Assembly (NCBI RefSeq): GCF_009765975.1
Contig: NZ_LMUJ01000051.1
Coordinates: forward strand, 269,887 to 318,769
Length of the DNA stretch: 48,883 bases
From: Acidisphaera sp. S103
Lineage (GTDB): Bacteria > Pseudomonadota > Alphaproteobacteria > Acetobacterales > Acetobacteraceae
Direction of reading: 5' to 3'
This document shows, one piece after another, positions 1-8,993 of this stretch. Positions within the stretch are counted from its first letter, which is position 1. Each line of letters opens with the position of its first letter. The notes under the pieces were generated by a model. That model saw only the letters and a list, made by a program, of their open reading frames with translations. It was not told the origin of the DNA and ran no database searches. The translations under genes and the position numbers were made by a program.

Positions 1-90
1 TCCGTTGCTACCGGACCTCCACCCTGCAAGCATCGTTTCGTGCAGGCTTCTTTTCACGACTTCGTTGGCAAAACGATCTTGATGAGTCAA

Positions 91-1518
91 TCAGCGGGCC
101 GGAAACCTGGTCAGATTGGGCCGAACAAACCGATTTATCGGAATATCCAGCGTGCCATTGTCCGCCCCGAGCCTGAAGCTGCGGTCAGGCCCGAATTCTA
201 AACTGCCGCCTGATGTCAATTCCGCAGATCGCGGCCATGCCCGGATCAAACCGCTGCTCTGGCTACGGTCGATTGAAATACGGAACGTTTGATACCCCAG
301 CAGGTGTTCCAGTTTGCCATTAACCTTTTCAATCGCAAGCAGTGAGCGGCCAAGCGCAACCAGACCTGCGTCGTCAGCACCACGGCCATGTTTCTCGGCC
401 TCGCCGACATGTTGATGGCCGCAAAGATGCAGGGCAAAACGACCACCGGGGGAGATTGCAGGGTAGAATGTATTTTTGAGGTTGTCTTTGGACAGCCAAG
501 TTCGGGGCTGGTGAGTCAGCAGGATGGAGGCGTCGAGCGTCTCGGGCCAGTCGAGCCCGACCTCGTTGAGCAGAGTATTGAATTGCCGGACATGGATTGC
601 GAGCCGTCCTTCGAAATCTCCCTCTCCCACCTGCAGAGCGGTCGAGTTCAAACCGACGACGCCAAAGCGGGCACCGGATTTTTCGAATGTCGCGGTGAAG
701 TCACCGGGCAACAGGCCCTGCCTGATCGATAACCCGGGGGCCCGTGCGGCGCAGGCGTCCCACCAGGACTTGTAGTTTTTGAACATTGCTTCGACCAGGC
801 GACTATATTCCGATTTCTTGTTGTCAAGTAACTCGTCCCATACGTCCCTTCCTTGCTCGCGTAGCATTTCATTTTCGAGGTGCGAAAGGACGACTGAAGC
901 AGCCTTGGTAGCAGGCGGACGCTGCAGATCATGGTTGCCAGGTATCGCCAACAATACGGGATCCGCCGAGCCAAGCTGGCGCAACTTTGTATTCAGATCA
1001 TCGAGGAATGTGTTGACCCTCGAGAATTGCTCGACTTTGCCGCTAAAGGCCAGGTCACCGGTAAAGATGATCAGGTCCCATGGCCCTGAATGCTCATGCG
1101 TAAGTTCGAGGTCTTTAAAAAAGCCAGACCGCATCCTGGGATAAAAGTCGGCATAAGATCGCTGCCCGCAGTGAAGGTCCGTGATGTGAAGTATGTTGAG
1201 TTCGGCCCTTACGGTAGAGACCGCAGGCGGCCGGATCGGCGGCGCGGCAGCGTCTGTGAGTTCTGCCGGCAATCTGCAAACCCACTCGTTCTGATTTTGT
1301 GACAAAGTCACGTCATCAGAAAACGTACGATAGACAACCTTCACCTGAACGACAGCAATATGGTCGAATATCTCGATCGTTGGGTCTTTATCGCGCGTTG
1401 ATGGGATCGTGGCGAGCTGGCGGCTATTAATAAAGAAGAACACGGTGGCGCCCTCCACCCGGGCACCTCCAGCGTCTCGGATTGATACCTCAATCCGCCG
1501 GGATGGGACGTCTGACAT
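91..1518 (-). CDS. Calcineurin-like metallophosphoesterase with N-terminal beta-rich domain
   Basis: This 475-residue protein carries the full calcineurin-like metallophosphoesterase motif set: DLH (D114, H116), GD (D155), GNHD (about 195-198), a THQP histidine near 348 and GHQH near 381. It should therefore bind two metal ions and cleave a phosphoester; the substrate is unknown. Residues 1-85 look like a separate beta-rich domain, joined by a Pro/Ala-rich linker (about 88-101). No signal peptide or membrane segment is visible, so a cytosolic place is inferred. The start at 1518 is chosen because its ATG overlaps the stop of the upstream gene as TGATG, a sign of translational coupling; an upstream in-frame ATG at 1566 would lie inside that gene. 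The partner gene suggests that the two proteins act together. Stand-alone phosphoesterases of this kind also occur in bacterial conflict systems, but nothing here proves such a role. Confidence 0.85.
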   Translation of the reverse strand: MSDVPSRRIEVSIRDAGGARVEGATVFFFINSRQLATIPSTRDKDPTIEIFDHIAVVQVKVVYRTFSDDVTLSQNQNEWVCRLPAELTDAAAPPIRPPAVSTVRAELNILHITDLHCGQRSYADFYPRMRSGFFKDLELTHEHSGPWDLIIFTGDLAFSGKVEQFSRVNTFLDDLNTKLRQLGSADPVLLAIPGNHDLQRPPATKAASVVLSHLENEMLREQGRDVWDELLDNKKSEYSRLVEAMFKNYKSWWDACAARAPGLSIRQGLLPGDFTATFEKSGARFGVVGLNSTALQVGEGDFEGRLAIHVRQFNTLLNEVGLDWPETLDASILLTHQPRTWLSKDNLKNTFYPAISPGGRFALHLCGHQHVGEAEKHGRGADDAGLVALGRSLLAIEKVNGKLEHLLGYQTFRISIDRSQSSGLIRAWPRSAELTSGGSLEFGPDRSFRLGADNGTLDIPINRFVRPNLTRFPAR

Positions 1519-1904
1519 CAGCAGCAGACACGAGCGACGATGCCGTCTTGGCGGCAAATCACGCAATTGGTGCCCTGTGTATTGTCAGCGCAAACGACGA
1601 CGCATGTCGCTGCTGTGACCGCATCATGGAATGTGCTGCCAAGGAAGCGACGATCGGGTAGCGCTAACAGGCTGAGCACACTATCATACGGAAAGTTGCT
1701 CATCTGCATGCGGCACTGGTCCTCACCAATACCGAAATAGATCGTCAGATCACCAGTGTAACCAGCAGGTGTCGAAAAAGGCCGTTGTACGAGCAAACCG
1801 CCAGGCGGGAATGCCTCGTTAAGGAAGACTTGGTTGCCTTCAACCGAGACCGTGGAACCGGTCGTGGCGCCGGGGGCCGATGACAGGTAGATCTCCAGCG
1901 GCAT
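1518..1904 (-). CDS. Small Cys-rich protein coupled to metallophosphoesterase
   Basis: This 128-residue protein belongs to no family that I recognise. The first two thirds look beta-rich with many Gly, Ser and Pro residues. The C-terminal 30 residues hold six cysteines, including a CVIC motif and a terminal Cys-Cys, which could bind a metal or form disulfides. No signal peptide or membrane helix is evident. The gene is well supported: a strong AGGAGG ribosome site lies about 7 bases before the ATG, and the stop codon overlaps the start of the phosphoesterase gene (TGATG). The two are thus probably made in fixed ratio, and this protein may be a sensor, substrate carrier or regulator of the enzyme. 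That role is inferred from gene order alone. Confidence 0.65.
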   Translation of the reverse strand: MPLEIYLSSAPGATTGSTVSVEGNQVFLNEAFPPGGLLVQRPFSTPAGYTGDLTIYFGIGEDQCRMQMSNFPYDSVLSLLALPDRRFLGSTFHDAVTAATCVVVCADNTQGTNCVICRQDGIVARVCC

Positions 1905-2492
1905 GCGATCCCTCCTCTTGGTCTTTTAGCCTTGTGTGCAAGTATTTCGGGAGCTTGCACAGGAACAGCGAATGCGGCAATGGGCGCCGTCATCAATGCG
2001 CCCTCCCCCTGCCGATCAACCAGCCTCGCGGCTGTCAGAACTCCTACCCTGGAACTGGGCCAAAGCCCGGGAGCGCGGCGCAGCCGCTTGAGCAAAACCC
2101 CCTACGGCACTGGCCGGATGGATACTCTCTATGTGCCACAAGGGTGCCATCTCTGTAGTGCTACATTCAATGACCGCATAACCCCCATTGTGGTAAGATA
2201 ATCGGCGTCCATTCTCTCTAGCAGCCGAACTGGCGGGCCGCCCGAGACCCGGGCGTCTGTCAGAAGATAACCCAACGGCGCCGGGCAGCTGTCCGGCAAC
2301 GCGACACCATTGTCATAGCTGTCCTGGTTCGGTGCGACGCCCCGGTCACATGCCCAGCCTCAGTAAACAGGCGTGCTCGTCACAGGAACCGACGGCGCTA
2401 AATGCGAAACCTGGTGTCGGTTGGGGCATTGAGCGGCGGATGGGTCTACCGCGAACCTGTCGGCGGATATCCGGACCCAGAACCCGCTGGTA
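1905..2492. other. Non-coding stretch upstream of the phosphoesterase pair
   Basis: About 590 bases lie between the start of the Cys-rich gene and the stop of the DUF72 gene. Short open frames exist on both strands, but none has a convincing ribosome site or recognisable product. The promoter of the phosphoesterase pair must lie at its left end. I see no RNA gene or clear repeat in it. Confidence 0.5.
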
Positions 2493-3323
2493 TCATGGAC
2501 AGGTTTGATCACTCATCCGCCGCAGCAGGTCCAACGCGTCACCCGTTGCCTCTCCCACCGCAGTGTTATCGAAAATGCACCAGTCGCCGGATCGCAGCAG
2601 GCCCGCCATCCGCTCGAGAAACGCCGCCGGATAGTCCGAATAGTAGATGCGTGGCGACCCGTGCAGCCGGCGATACACCACCCCCAGCCAACCGCCCGGT
2701 TCGCCCGCCCGGGGCACCACCGCCGGATCGGCCGCGACACGAGCAACCCGGAGCCCGGCCAGCAACGCATCCACGTCATCGGTGAACCAAGTGGCGTGCC
2801 GAGGCTCGCAGACCACGTCGCCATCGAACCGTTTCCGGACGGAGGCGAAAAACCCGTGGACGACTCCTTCATCGAACCGCAGACTGGGGGCCAACTGCAC
2901 GAGCAACGGCCCCAGCCTGTCGCCCAGCGCCCCAACCTCCGCCAGGAAGCGATCCAACACGTCAGTCGCGTCAACCAGCTTGCACCGATGCGTAATCTCA
3001 CGGGGCATCTTGACCGAGAACTGAAACCCGTCCGGCACGCCGGCAGCCCAGCGCGCATAAGTCGCCGGCTGGTGCGGACGGTAGAAGGACGAATTAATCT
3101 CCACCGCCGAAAACCGACGAGCATAACGCTGCAGATGGGTACCCGCGTCCGAAAACGCCGCGGCATGAGGCTTGGGAATGCTCCAGCCCGCGGTCCCGAT
3201 CCGGAGCGTGGCTATTCCTTCACCGCCCCGGTCATCGACGACACATAATACTCCACGAAGAACGAGTAGATGATCGCCACCGGCACCGATCCCAGCAACG
3301 ATCCCGCCATCAGCGATCCCCAC
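2493..3323 (-). CDS. DUF72 (YecE-like) family protein
   Basis: The protein matches the DUF72/YecE family, a TIM-barrel-like fold of unknown biochemical role. The hallmark start is RIGTAGWS, followed by RRFSAVEINSSFYR and, later, a C-terminal IFDNTA segment. The only canonical in-frame start is the ATG at 3323, which overlaps the upstream permease by 112 bases and adds about 38 residues that do not look like the family. Homology begins near 3213, right at the permease stop, so a non-canonical start there (for example ATA) or a sequencing problem should be considered. It is the last gene of the minus-strand sugar-transporter operon, which is an unusual neighbour for this family and hints at co-expression without explaining it. 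Confidence 0.8.
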   Translation of the reverse strand: MGIADGGIVAGIGAGGDHLLVLRGVLCVVDDRGGEGIATLRIGTAGWSIPKPHAAAFSDAGTHLQRYARRFSAVEINSSFYRPHQPATYARWAAGVPDGFQFSVKMPREITHRCKLVDATDVLDRFLAEVGALGDRLGPLLVQLAPSLRFDEGVVHGFFASVRKRFDGDVVCEPRHATWFTDDVDALLAGLRVARVAADPAVVPRAGEPGGWLGVVYRRLHGSPRIYYSDYPAAFLERMAGLLRSGDWCIFDNTAVGEATGDALDLLRRMSDQTCP

Positions 3324-4126
3324 TGATACACGTCACCGGTGACCAGTTCGGTCAGGATCGCCACCGGAACCGTCTTCTTCTCGGTGCTCTGGATGAACGC
3401 CAGCGCATAGATGAACTCGTTCCACGACAGGGTGAACGCGAAAATTCCGGCCGAAATCAGCCCCGGCACCGCCAGCGGCAGCGTGATCCGCCACAGGATC
3501 TGCAGGCGGGACGCCCCGTCGATCAGCGCGCATTCCTCCAGCTCATACGGGATCGACTTGAAGTAGCCGATCAGCAGCCAGGTGCAGAACGGGATCAGGA
3601 ACGTCGGATAGGTCAGGATCAGCGCGAACGGGCTGTCGAACAGGCCGAACTGGAAGATCAGCGTGGCCAGCGGAATGAACAGGATTGTGGGTGGCACCAG
3701 ATAGGCCAGGTAGATCGCCAGGCCGACATGCTGGGCACCCCTGAACCGCAGCCGCTCGATCGCATAGGCGGCCAGCACGCTGGCCCCCACCGAAATGAAC
3801 GTCGCCGCCGTGGCGATGCCCATCGTGGTCATCAGCCAGCGCGGATATTCGGTGTCAAACAGCAGCTTCTTGATGTTGTCCAGCGTCGGCGAGTGCACCC
3901 AGAACGGATTGTACTGCTTGTAGTTGTACATCTCGTAGTCGGGCTTTATCGACGTGATCGCCATCCAGTAGAACGGGAACAGCAGCACGATGATGAAGAT
4001 GGCCAGCGGGATATACACCGTGATGGTGCGGCGCGCCCGCGAATCCCAGCTCAGCAGCTCCGGCGCATCCTTGGTGGAGGCGGCAAGCTCGACCTCCTGC
4101 GTAGTCACCGCGGCAGTGTCAGTCAT
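3212..4126 (-). CDS. Carbohydrate ABC transporter permease (MalG type)
   Basis: This 304-residue inner-membrane permease has about six hydrophobic segments after a polar N-terminus of some 30 residues. The cytoplasmic EAA loop is clear: EECALIDGASRLQILWRITLPLAVPG, the site that docks onto the ATPase, lies in the second half. Length and pattern fit the MalG/UgpE type that forms the inner permease half of sugar importers. Its start overlaps the stop of the MalF-type gene by 8 bases, so the two are translated together. The binding proteins upstream and the MalK-type ATPase at 20488-21549 are the expected partners. The transported sugar cannot be told from the sequence. Confidence 0.92.
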   Translation of the reverse strand: MTDTAAVTTQEVELAASTKDAPELLSWDSRARRTITVYIPLAIFIIVLLFPFYWMAITSIKPDYEMYNYKQYNPFWVHSPTLDNIKKLLFDTEYPRWLMTTMGIATAATFISVGASVLAAYAIERLRFRGAQHVGLAIYLAYLVPPTILFIPLATLIFQFGLFDSPFALILTYPTFLIPFCTWLLIGYFKSIPYELEECALIDGASRLQILWRITLPLAVPGLISAGIFAFTLSWNEFIYALAFIQSTEKKTVPVAILTELVTGDVYQWGSLMAGSLLGSVPVAIIYSFFVEYYVSSMTGAVKE

Positions 4127-5081
4127 TGTCGCTTCCTTGCTGCCATTTGCGGCGCCCGACGCCGAAGAAACACACCAGCGTCGCCACCAGCAGGAACGGG
4201 ATCATCGACACCGCGATCGCCGCGCCCTCCCCCAGTTGCGACCCCGGGATGGCCCGCTGGAACGCCAGCGTCGCCATCAGGTGGGTGGAGTTGAACGGCC
4301 CGCCCCGCGTGATCGCATACACCAGTTGGAAGTCGGAGAACGTGAACAGCACCGACAGCGTCAGCGCCACCGACAGGATCGGCATCAGCAGCGGCACGGT
4401 GATGCGGCGGAACTGCTGCCAGCCGCTGGCGCCGTCCAGCAGCGCCGCCTCATACAGCGACGGCGAAATGGTTTGCAGGCCGGCCAGCAGCGTGATCGCC
4501 ACGAACGGAATGCCGCGCCAGATATTGGCGACGATCAGCGACCACCTGGCGGACCAGGGCGAACCGAGGAAGTCGATGTAATGCGTCCGCCAGTGCAGCA
4601 CGTCCACCAGGACGAACGACACGATGGAGAACTGCGGATCGTAGATCCACCACCAGGCGATCGCCGACAGCACCGTCGGCACGATCCACGGCAGCAGCAC
4701 GATTGCCCTGATGAACGCCTTGAACGGGATGTGGTTGTTCAACAGCAACGCCAGCCACAGCCCCAACAGGAATTTCCCAACCGTCGCCACGGCCGTATAA
4801 AAAATCGTGTACCAGACCGCCCCCCAGAACACCGGATCGCTGAACAGGGAATAGAAATTGTCCAACCCGATATACTCGCCGGGTTGGCCAATCGTCGTGT
4901 CGGTCATCGACAGCCACAGACCCAACCCCAGCGGGTAGGTCAGGAACACCACCAACAGCCCCACCGTGGGCAGCAGGCAAAGCGCGACCAGGAACGGTTT
5001 CGAATCAAACAATCGGCCGATGCGGGAATGCTGCTTTCGCGGCTTCCATTCCAGAGCCAGGTCGCCGGTCGTCGCGTCCAT
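4119..5081 (-). CDS. Carbohydrate ABC transporter permease (MalF type)
   Basis: This 320-residue permease has six to seven hydrophobic segments, the first starting near residue 30, and the EAA loop EAALLDGASGWQQFRRITVPLLMP near residues 215-240. It lacks the large periplasmic insertion of E. coli MalF, as is usual for UgpA-like members. With the MalG-type protein encoded directly after it (8-base overlap) it would form the membrane channel of a carbohydrate importer. A 73-base gap separates it from the upstream binding-protein gene, so it is most likely in the same operon. The sugar is unknown. Confidence 0.92.
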   Translation of the reverse strand: MDATTGDLALEWKPRKQHSRIGRLFDSKPFLVALCLLPTVGLLVVFLTYPLGLGLWLSMTDTTIGQPGEYIGLDNFYSLFSDPVFWGAVWYTIFYTAVATVGKFLLGLWLALLLNNHIPFKAFIRAIVLLPWIVPTVLSAIAWWWIYDPQFSIVSFVLVDVLHWRTHYIDFLGSPWSARWSLIVANIWRGIPFVAITLLAGLQTISPSLYEAALLDGASGWQQFRRITVPLLMPILSVALTLSVLFTFSDFQLVYAITRGGPFNSTHLMATLAFQRAIPGSQLGEGAAIAVSMIPFLLVATLVCFFGVGRRKWQQGSDND

Positions 5082-5154
5082 GGTCGCGTCTCCCTGTTAT
5101 GTTCTAAGAGCGTAATTCACGCACTCTGACTTTCCGCCTCGCGCGATCACGCTC

Positions 5155-6504
5155 TCACCCCTTAAGGTAACGGGCCGCCTGCCTGGCGGCCTGTTTGACC
5201 GCGGCTTCCGGCGTGGCGTTGCCGGTGGCGACCGAGGCGAACATGTCGACCAGCGTATAGTTGGCCGCGACCGCGGACGACGCCGCCGAGATCGGCCCCT
5301 TGTAGCTGTCGTAGTACGGCGTATCCATGCTGTCCACATACGGCTTCAGCTTCGGATCGGCGTCCCAGAACGCCATCTTGCCGTACGCTTTCAGCGAGTT
5401 GGACCAGTATCCCAGGCAGCCCGCCAGCCAAGGCGCGTATTGCGGCGCCTCCATCATGAAGCGCAGGTATTCCTTGCAGGCGTTGGGATATTTCGTGTGC
5501 TTGAAGGCCATCGCGTTGACCACCAGCGACGATGACGGCGACTTCTTGGCCAGGCCCAACGGCGGTATCTGATGATTGGTGTCCGCCGCGATCGCCTGCA
5601 ATTTCGGATCGGACGAGTTCTTCGCGACGTAGTAGATCGACACGCCATTGAACGTCAGGCTGACATCGCCCGCCGCGAACGCCTTGTTGTTGCTCGGGTC
5701 ACCCCAGGACAGGGTGCCCTCGATCATCTGCGGATACAGTTCCTTGGCATAGTTCAGCGCGGCGATCGTCTCCTTCGAGTCCAGCGAGACCTTGCCCTTC
5801 TCATCGGTCAGCGACGCCCCGAACGACCACAGCAGCCAGTCGGCGAACCCATTGCCGTCACCCACCGCGTGGCCCAGCGCGAAGCCGATCGGGTGGTTGT
5901 TCTTCCTCAGCTTCGTCGCCATCGCCAGGAACCCGGCATGGTCGTTCGGAATGCTGTCGTAACCGGCCTCCTTCAGCCAGGACACACGATAGACCGAGGC
6001 CGCCCCGCTGCCGCCCATCGGGATCGCCAGCCAGTCCTTGGTGCCCCAGCGGCAGGAGTAGATCTGCGCCAACTGGTGCCAACCGCCGTATTTCGCCCCG
6101 AGGTAGTTGGCGAGGTCGTTCATCGGGATCAGCTTGTTGGCATAGATCTGCGGGTCGGAGCCGAAACCGACGATGATATCCGGGCCGGCGCCGGTGTTCG
6201 CGGCCACCGCCGTCTGCGGACGCATGTCCTCCCAGCCGACGAAGTCCACGCGGACAGGAATGCCGGTCTGGTCGGTAAATTTCTTCGTGTTCGCCCGGAA
6301 CAGCGTTTCATCGGGGTCGACGAACTTGGCCGGGCGTAGCACGCGCAGCGTAGCGCCGGGTTCGGCCTTGAAGCCGGGGGACTTCACGTCCGCCGTCGGC
6401 ACGTCCAGATCGGCCGCACGCGCGCCGATCACAGGCAAAGTAGCCGAGCCAATCAGCGCGGCAGTGCCGGACAAAAACGTGTCACGGCGAGTCAAGCCAG
6501 CCAT
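5155..6504 (-). CDS. Extracellular sugar-binding protein, family 1 (copy 1)
   Basis: This 449-residue solute-binding protein begins with a twin-arginine signal (TRRDTFL, then a hydrophobic stretch ending near ARA at about 30), so it should be exported folded to the periplasm. The middle holds the MalE-like binding-protein pattern: aromatic residues, a GAGPDIIVG segment and a PMGGSG loop. It is clearly a paralogue of the protein at 7518-8861; more than half of the residues agree by eye along the whole length, including the C-terminal SAVAANYTLVDMFASVATGNATPEAA-type segment. It would capture a carbohydrate and hand it to the permeases encoded just downstream. Two such proteins in one operon suggest either widened substrate range or dosage. 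Confidence 0.92.
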   Translation of the reverse strand: MAGLTRRDTFLSGTAALIGSATLPVIGARAADLDVPTADVKSPGFKAEPGATLRVLRPAKFVDPDETLFRANTKKFTDQTGIPVRVDFVGWEDMRPQTAVAANTGAGPDIIVGFGSDPQIYANKLIPMNDLANYLGAKYGGWHQLAQIYSCRWGTKDWLAIPMGGSGAASVYRVSWLKEAGYDSIPNDHAGFLAMATKLRKNNHPIGFALGHAVGDGNGFADWLLWSFGASLTDEKGKVSLDSKETIAALNYAKELYPQMIEGTLSWGDPSNNKAFAAGDVSLTFNGVSIYYVAKNSSDPKLQAIAADTNHQIPPLGLAKKSPSSSLVVNAMAFKHTKYPNACKEYLRFMMEAPQYAPWLAGCLGYWSNSLKAYGKMAFWDADPKLKPYVDSMDTPYYDSYKGPISAASSAVAANYTLVDMFASVATGNATPEAAVKQAARQAARYLKG

Positions 6505-6738
6505 TCGATTTCCTTCCCTTGCACGGCGACGTGCCGCGCCTATTGCGGCTCATGCCTAGCGCGAGTGCAGCGCCGCAACAAGGGAGGTCACGACAGCCGC
6601 GTCAGAAGGGGCTGCTCGCCGTAACTGGCCAAGGGTTCGAGGCATCGATGGTGGAAGCAAACGCGAGTCGCGTCACAGCGTGGACCGACCACAAGTCGAT
6701 CTTAAAGCGATGGTCAGGCCAGCCGGGTCGTCAAACAT

Positions 6739-7320
6739 TCAATTGCCATTAGGCAAATTATACCAGATGGTTATAAAGACAGTGAGAAACACCGACGATG
6801 TCGTAAAGGATGCCAACACCTGCGAGATACGCCTGATGGCCAGGTTGTCTACGCTGACCGAGACCCGCCTGCCAATTTTGTAGTTCAGCCAGCACCCTAT
6901 CGCCATCATGACCAGCATGACGAAACCAGAATACGATTTATTCAAGCCCATCACGATAAGAATCATTAAAGCACACATGAACACTGACAAGGCATTCGAA
7001 TATATTTTATCCCGACGCCCATATCCCGTATGATATCCGGTGCGTGGCGCTATGGTGCCCTTCAGTTGCACGATCCGTCGTTCGAGATATTCGGGTTCGA
7101 TTATATTTTCTCCTGACTTGGTCATAAAATCTTTAATGTTCAATAACTCCATATACTCCTTGGCCCGCTGCAAATGCACGGTTTCCCGACGAGCGTAGAA
7201 CAGAACGTTTCCTATAGAGATCAGTCCACCGAAAAATGCCGCCTTCAGCACATCCGATATGACTTCGACGACCCAGCCGCCCTCGAAAATCAACTCATTC
7301 AGCTTATCCGCAAGGGTCAT
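6739..7320 (-). CDS. Unknown four-helix membrane protein
   Basis: I do not recognise this protein (193 residues from the chosen ATG; an upstream in-frame ATG at 7356 lacks a ribosome site, while AGGGA precedes the ATG at 7320). Four hydrophobic segments can be seen: one near residue 30-45, and three in the C-terminal half that hold Leu/Val/Met-rich stretches. Between the first and second lies a charged region of about 65 residues with GYHTGYGRRDK before the second helix. The layout, with a central soluble part and helices at the end, recalls SLATT-type membrane effectors, but that comparison is tentative. The base composition is visibly more A+T-rich than the genes on both sides, so it was probably inserted between the two paralogous binding-protein genes. 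Confidence 0.7.
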   Translation of the reverse strand: MTLADKLNELIFEGGWVVEVISDVLKAAFFGGLISIGNVLFYARRETVHLQRAKEYMELLNIKDFMTKSGENIIEPEYLERRIVQLKGTIAPRTGYHTGYGRRDKIYSNALSVFMCALMILIVMGLNKSYSGFVMLVMMAIGCWLNYKIGRRVSVSVDNLAIRRISQVLASFTTSSVFLTVFITIWYNLPNGN

Positions 7321-7517
7321 AGGACTGCCATCCCTGATGGTGGCCAGAACACACACATATGTAGACGAGACAGATATAATATTGCAATAAGCAATCTATC
7401 AACCCAATACGATGGGCCGTTATACTGTATGCCGTTTGATTCCAGACCTGGACAATACCCCGCCTGCCGTCCACCGAAAGGCGAAGGCGACCGCTCGCCT
7501 TCGCCTCATGGCAACCG

Positions 7518-8861
7518 TCAGGTCTTGTAGTAGCGTTGAGCCTGCTGCGCCGCCCGCTTGGCCGCATCCTCCGGCGTGGCGTTGCCGGTAACGACCGAGG
7601 CGAACATGTCCACCACGGTGTAGTTGGCCGTCACCGCTGACGACGCCGGCGTCACCGGCCCCTTGTACCCGTCGTAATACGGCGTATCCATGCCGGAGGC
7701 GTATGGCACCAGCTTCGGGTCCTGGGTCCAGAATGCCATCTTGGAATAGGCCTTCAGCGAGTTCGACCAATACCCGATGCAGTTGGACAGCCAGGGGCCG
7801 TACTGATCCGCTTCCATCATGAACCGCAGATAATCCTTGGCGGCGTTCGGATACTTGGTGTGCTTGAACACCATCGCATTCATCGGCGTCGCCGACATCG
7901 GCGACCGGGACGCCAGACCCTTCGGCAGCAACTGGTGCTGGGTATCCACCGCCATCTGGTTCAGCTTCGGATCGGGCGAGCTTTTCAGGAAGTAGTAAAT
8001 CGACACGCCATTGAAGGTCATGCCGATATCGCCCGCGGCGTAGGCTTTGTTGTTGCCGGAATCGTTCCACGACAGGTTGCCGGACACCTGGGTCTTCTGC
8101 AGCTCCGTCGCGTATTTCAGCGCCGCGATCGTTTCCTTGGAGTCGAGCGCGATCTTGCCGTCTTCATCCACCAGCATGGCGTTGAACGACCACAGCAGCC
8201 AACTGGCGAAGCCGTTCGCATCACCCAGCGCGTGCCCCAGCGACATGCCGAATGGGTGGCCGGCCGTGTGCAGCTTTTGGCACAGGGTCAGGAAACCCTC
8301 GTGATCGTCGGGGATCTTGTCGTAGCCGGCTTCCTTCACCCAGGACTGGCGATAGACCGTCGGGCCGGCGCCACCGCCGATCGGGATCGAAAGCCATTGG
8401 TTGGTTTTCCATTTGGTGCCGTAGAGTTTGGACAGTTCCTGCCAGCCGCCGTATTTCGCCCCCAGATAGTCGGCGAGGTCGGTCATGTCGGCGATCTTCG
8501 ACGCATAGATCTGCGGATCGGAGCTGAAACCGACCACAATATCCGGCCCGGCGCCGGTATTGGCGACCACGGCGGTCTGCGGACGAATATCCTCCCAACT
8601 GATGAAATCGACACGCACCGGTATCCCCGTGGCGTCGGTGTATTTCTTGGTGTTTTCGCGCCAATACACCTCATCCGGGTCGATGAACTTCGCCGGCCGC
8701 AGCACCCGCAGCTCGGCACCTTTTTCCAGCTTGTAGTCCAGAGGCTTCACATCGGCGGTCGGCACGTCGGTCACGGCGGCGCGGGCACCGATAGTCGGAA
8801 TAGACGCCGCCGCGATCGACGCGGAGGCAAGCGTGAGTGACTCACGCCGGCTGATGGTCAT
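7518..8861 (-). CDS. Extracellular sugar-binding protein, family 1 (copy 2)
   Basis: This 447-residue solute-binding protein starts with a Tat signal (SRRESLTLAS, hydrophobic core, cleavage near ARA at about 28). It shares with the copy at 5155-6504 the blocks VLRPAKF, GIPVRVDF, GAGPDI, the AKYGGW segment and NGVSIYY, and the same length. It is the first gene of the minus-strand transporter operon, and its upstream side (8862-9190) holds a G+C-rich repeat tract rather than the ATPase gene that often stands there in such operons. Expected role: periplasmic receptor for a carbohydrate, working with the permeases at 3212-5081. Confidence 0.92.
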   Translation of the reverse strand: MTISRRESLTLASASIAAASIPTIGARAAVTDVPTADVKPLDYKLEKGAELRVLRPAKFIDPDEVYWRENTKKYTDATGIPVRVDFISWEDIRPQTAVVANTGAGPDIVVGFSSDPQIYASKIADMTDLADYLGAKYGGWQELSKLYGTKWKTNQWLSIPIGGGAGPTVYRQSWVKEAGYDKIPDDHEGFLTLCQKLHTAGHPFGMSLGHALGDANGFASWLLWSFNAMLVDEDGKIALDSKETIAALKYATELQKTQVSGNLSWNDSGNNKAYAAGDIGMTFNGVSIYYFLKSSPDPKLNQMAVDTQHQLLPKGLASRSPMSATPMNAMVFKHTKYPNAAKDYLRFMMEADQYGPWLSNCIGYWSNSLKAYSKMAFWTQDPKLVPYASGMDTPYYDGYKGPVTPASSAVTANYTVVDMFASVVTGNATPEDAAKRAAQQAQRYYKT

Positions 8862-8993
8862 GCTGTTAGCTCCCTACCCGGTCTTTGGCCGTCGGAGCCC
8901 TTGGCGACCGGAGACCCGGAGCCCCTTGGGACCGATTATTCCGCCCGAGCGACGGAAAGGTAAAGGGGGCGACCCAGGCGACACCACTTCCTC

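Noticed and set aside
1-90. A hairpin (CCTGCA...TGCAGG) at the left edge
   Set aside because: The stem is only 6 bp with a 12-base loop and no T run; it is too weak to call a terminator.
3990-5129. A 379-codon plus-strand frame rich in Arg, His and Gln
   Set aside because: It is antisense to the two permease genes and has the composition of a G+C-driven shadow.
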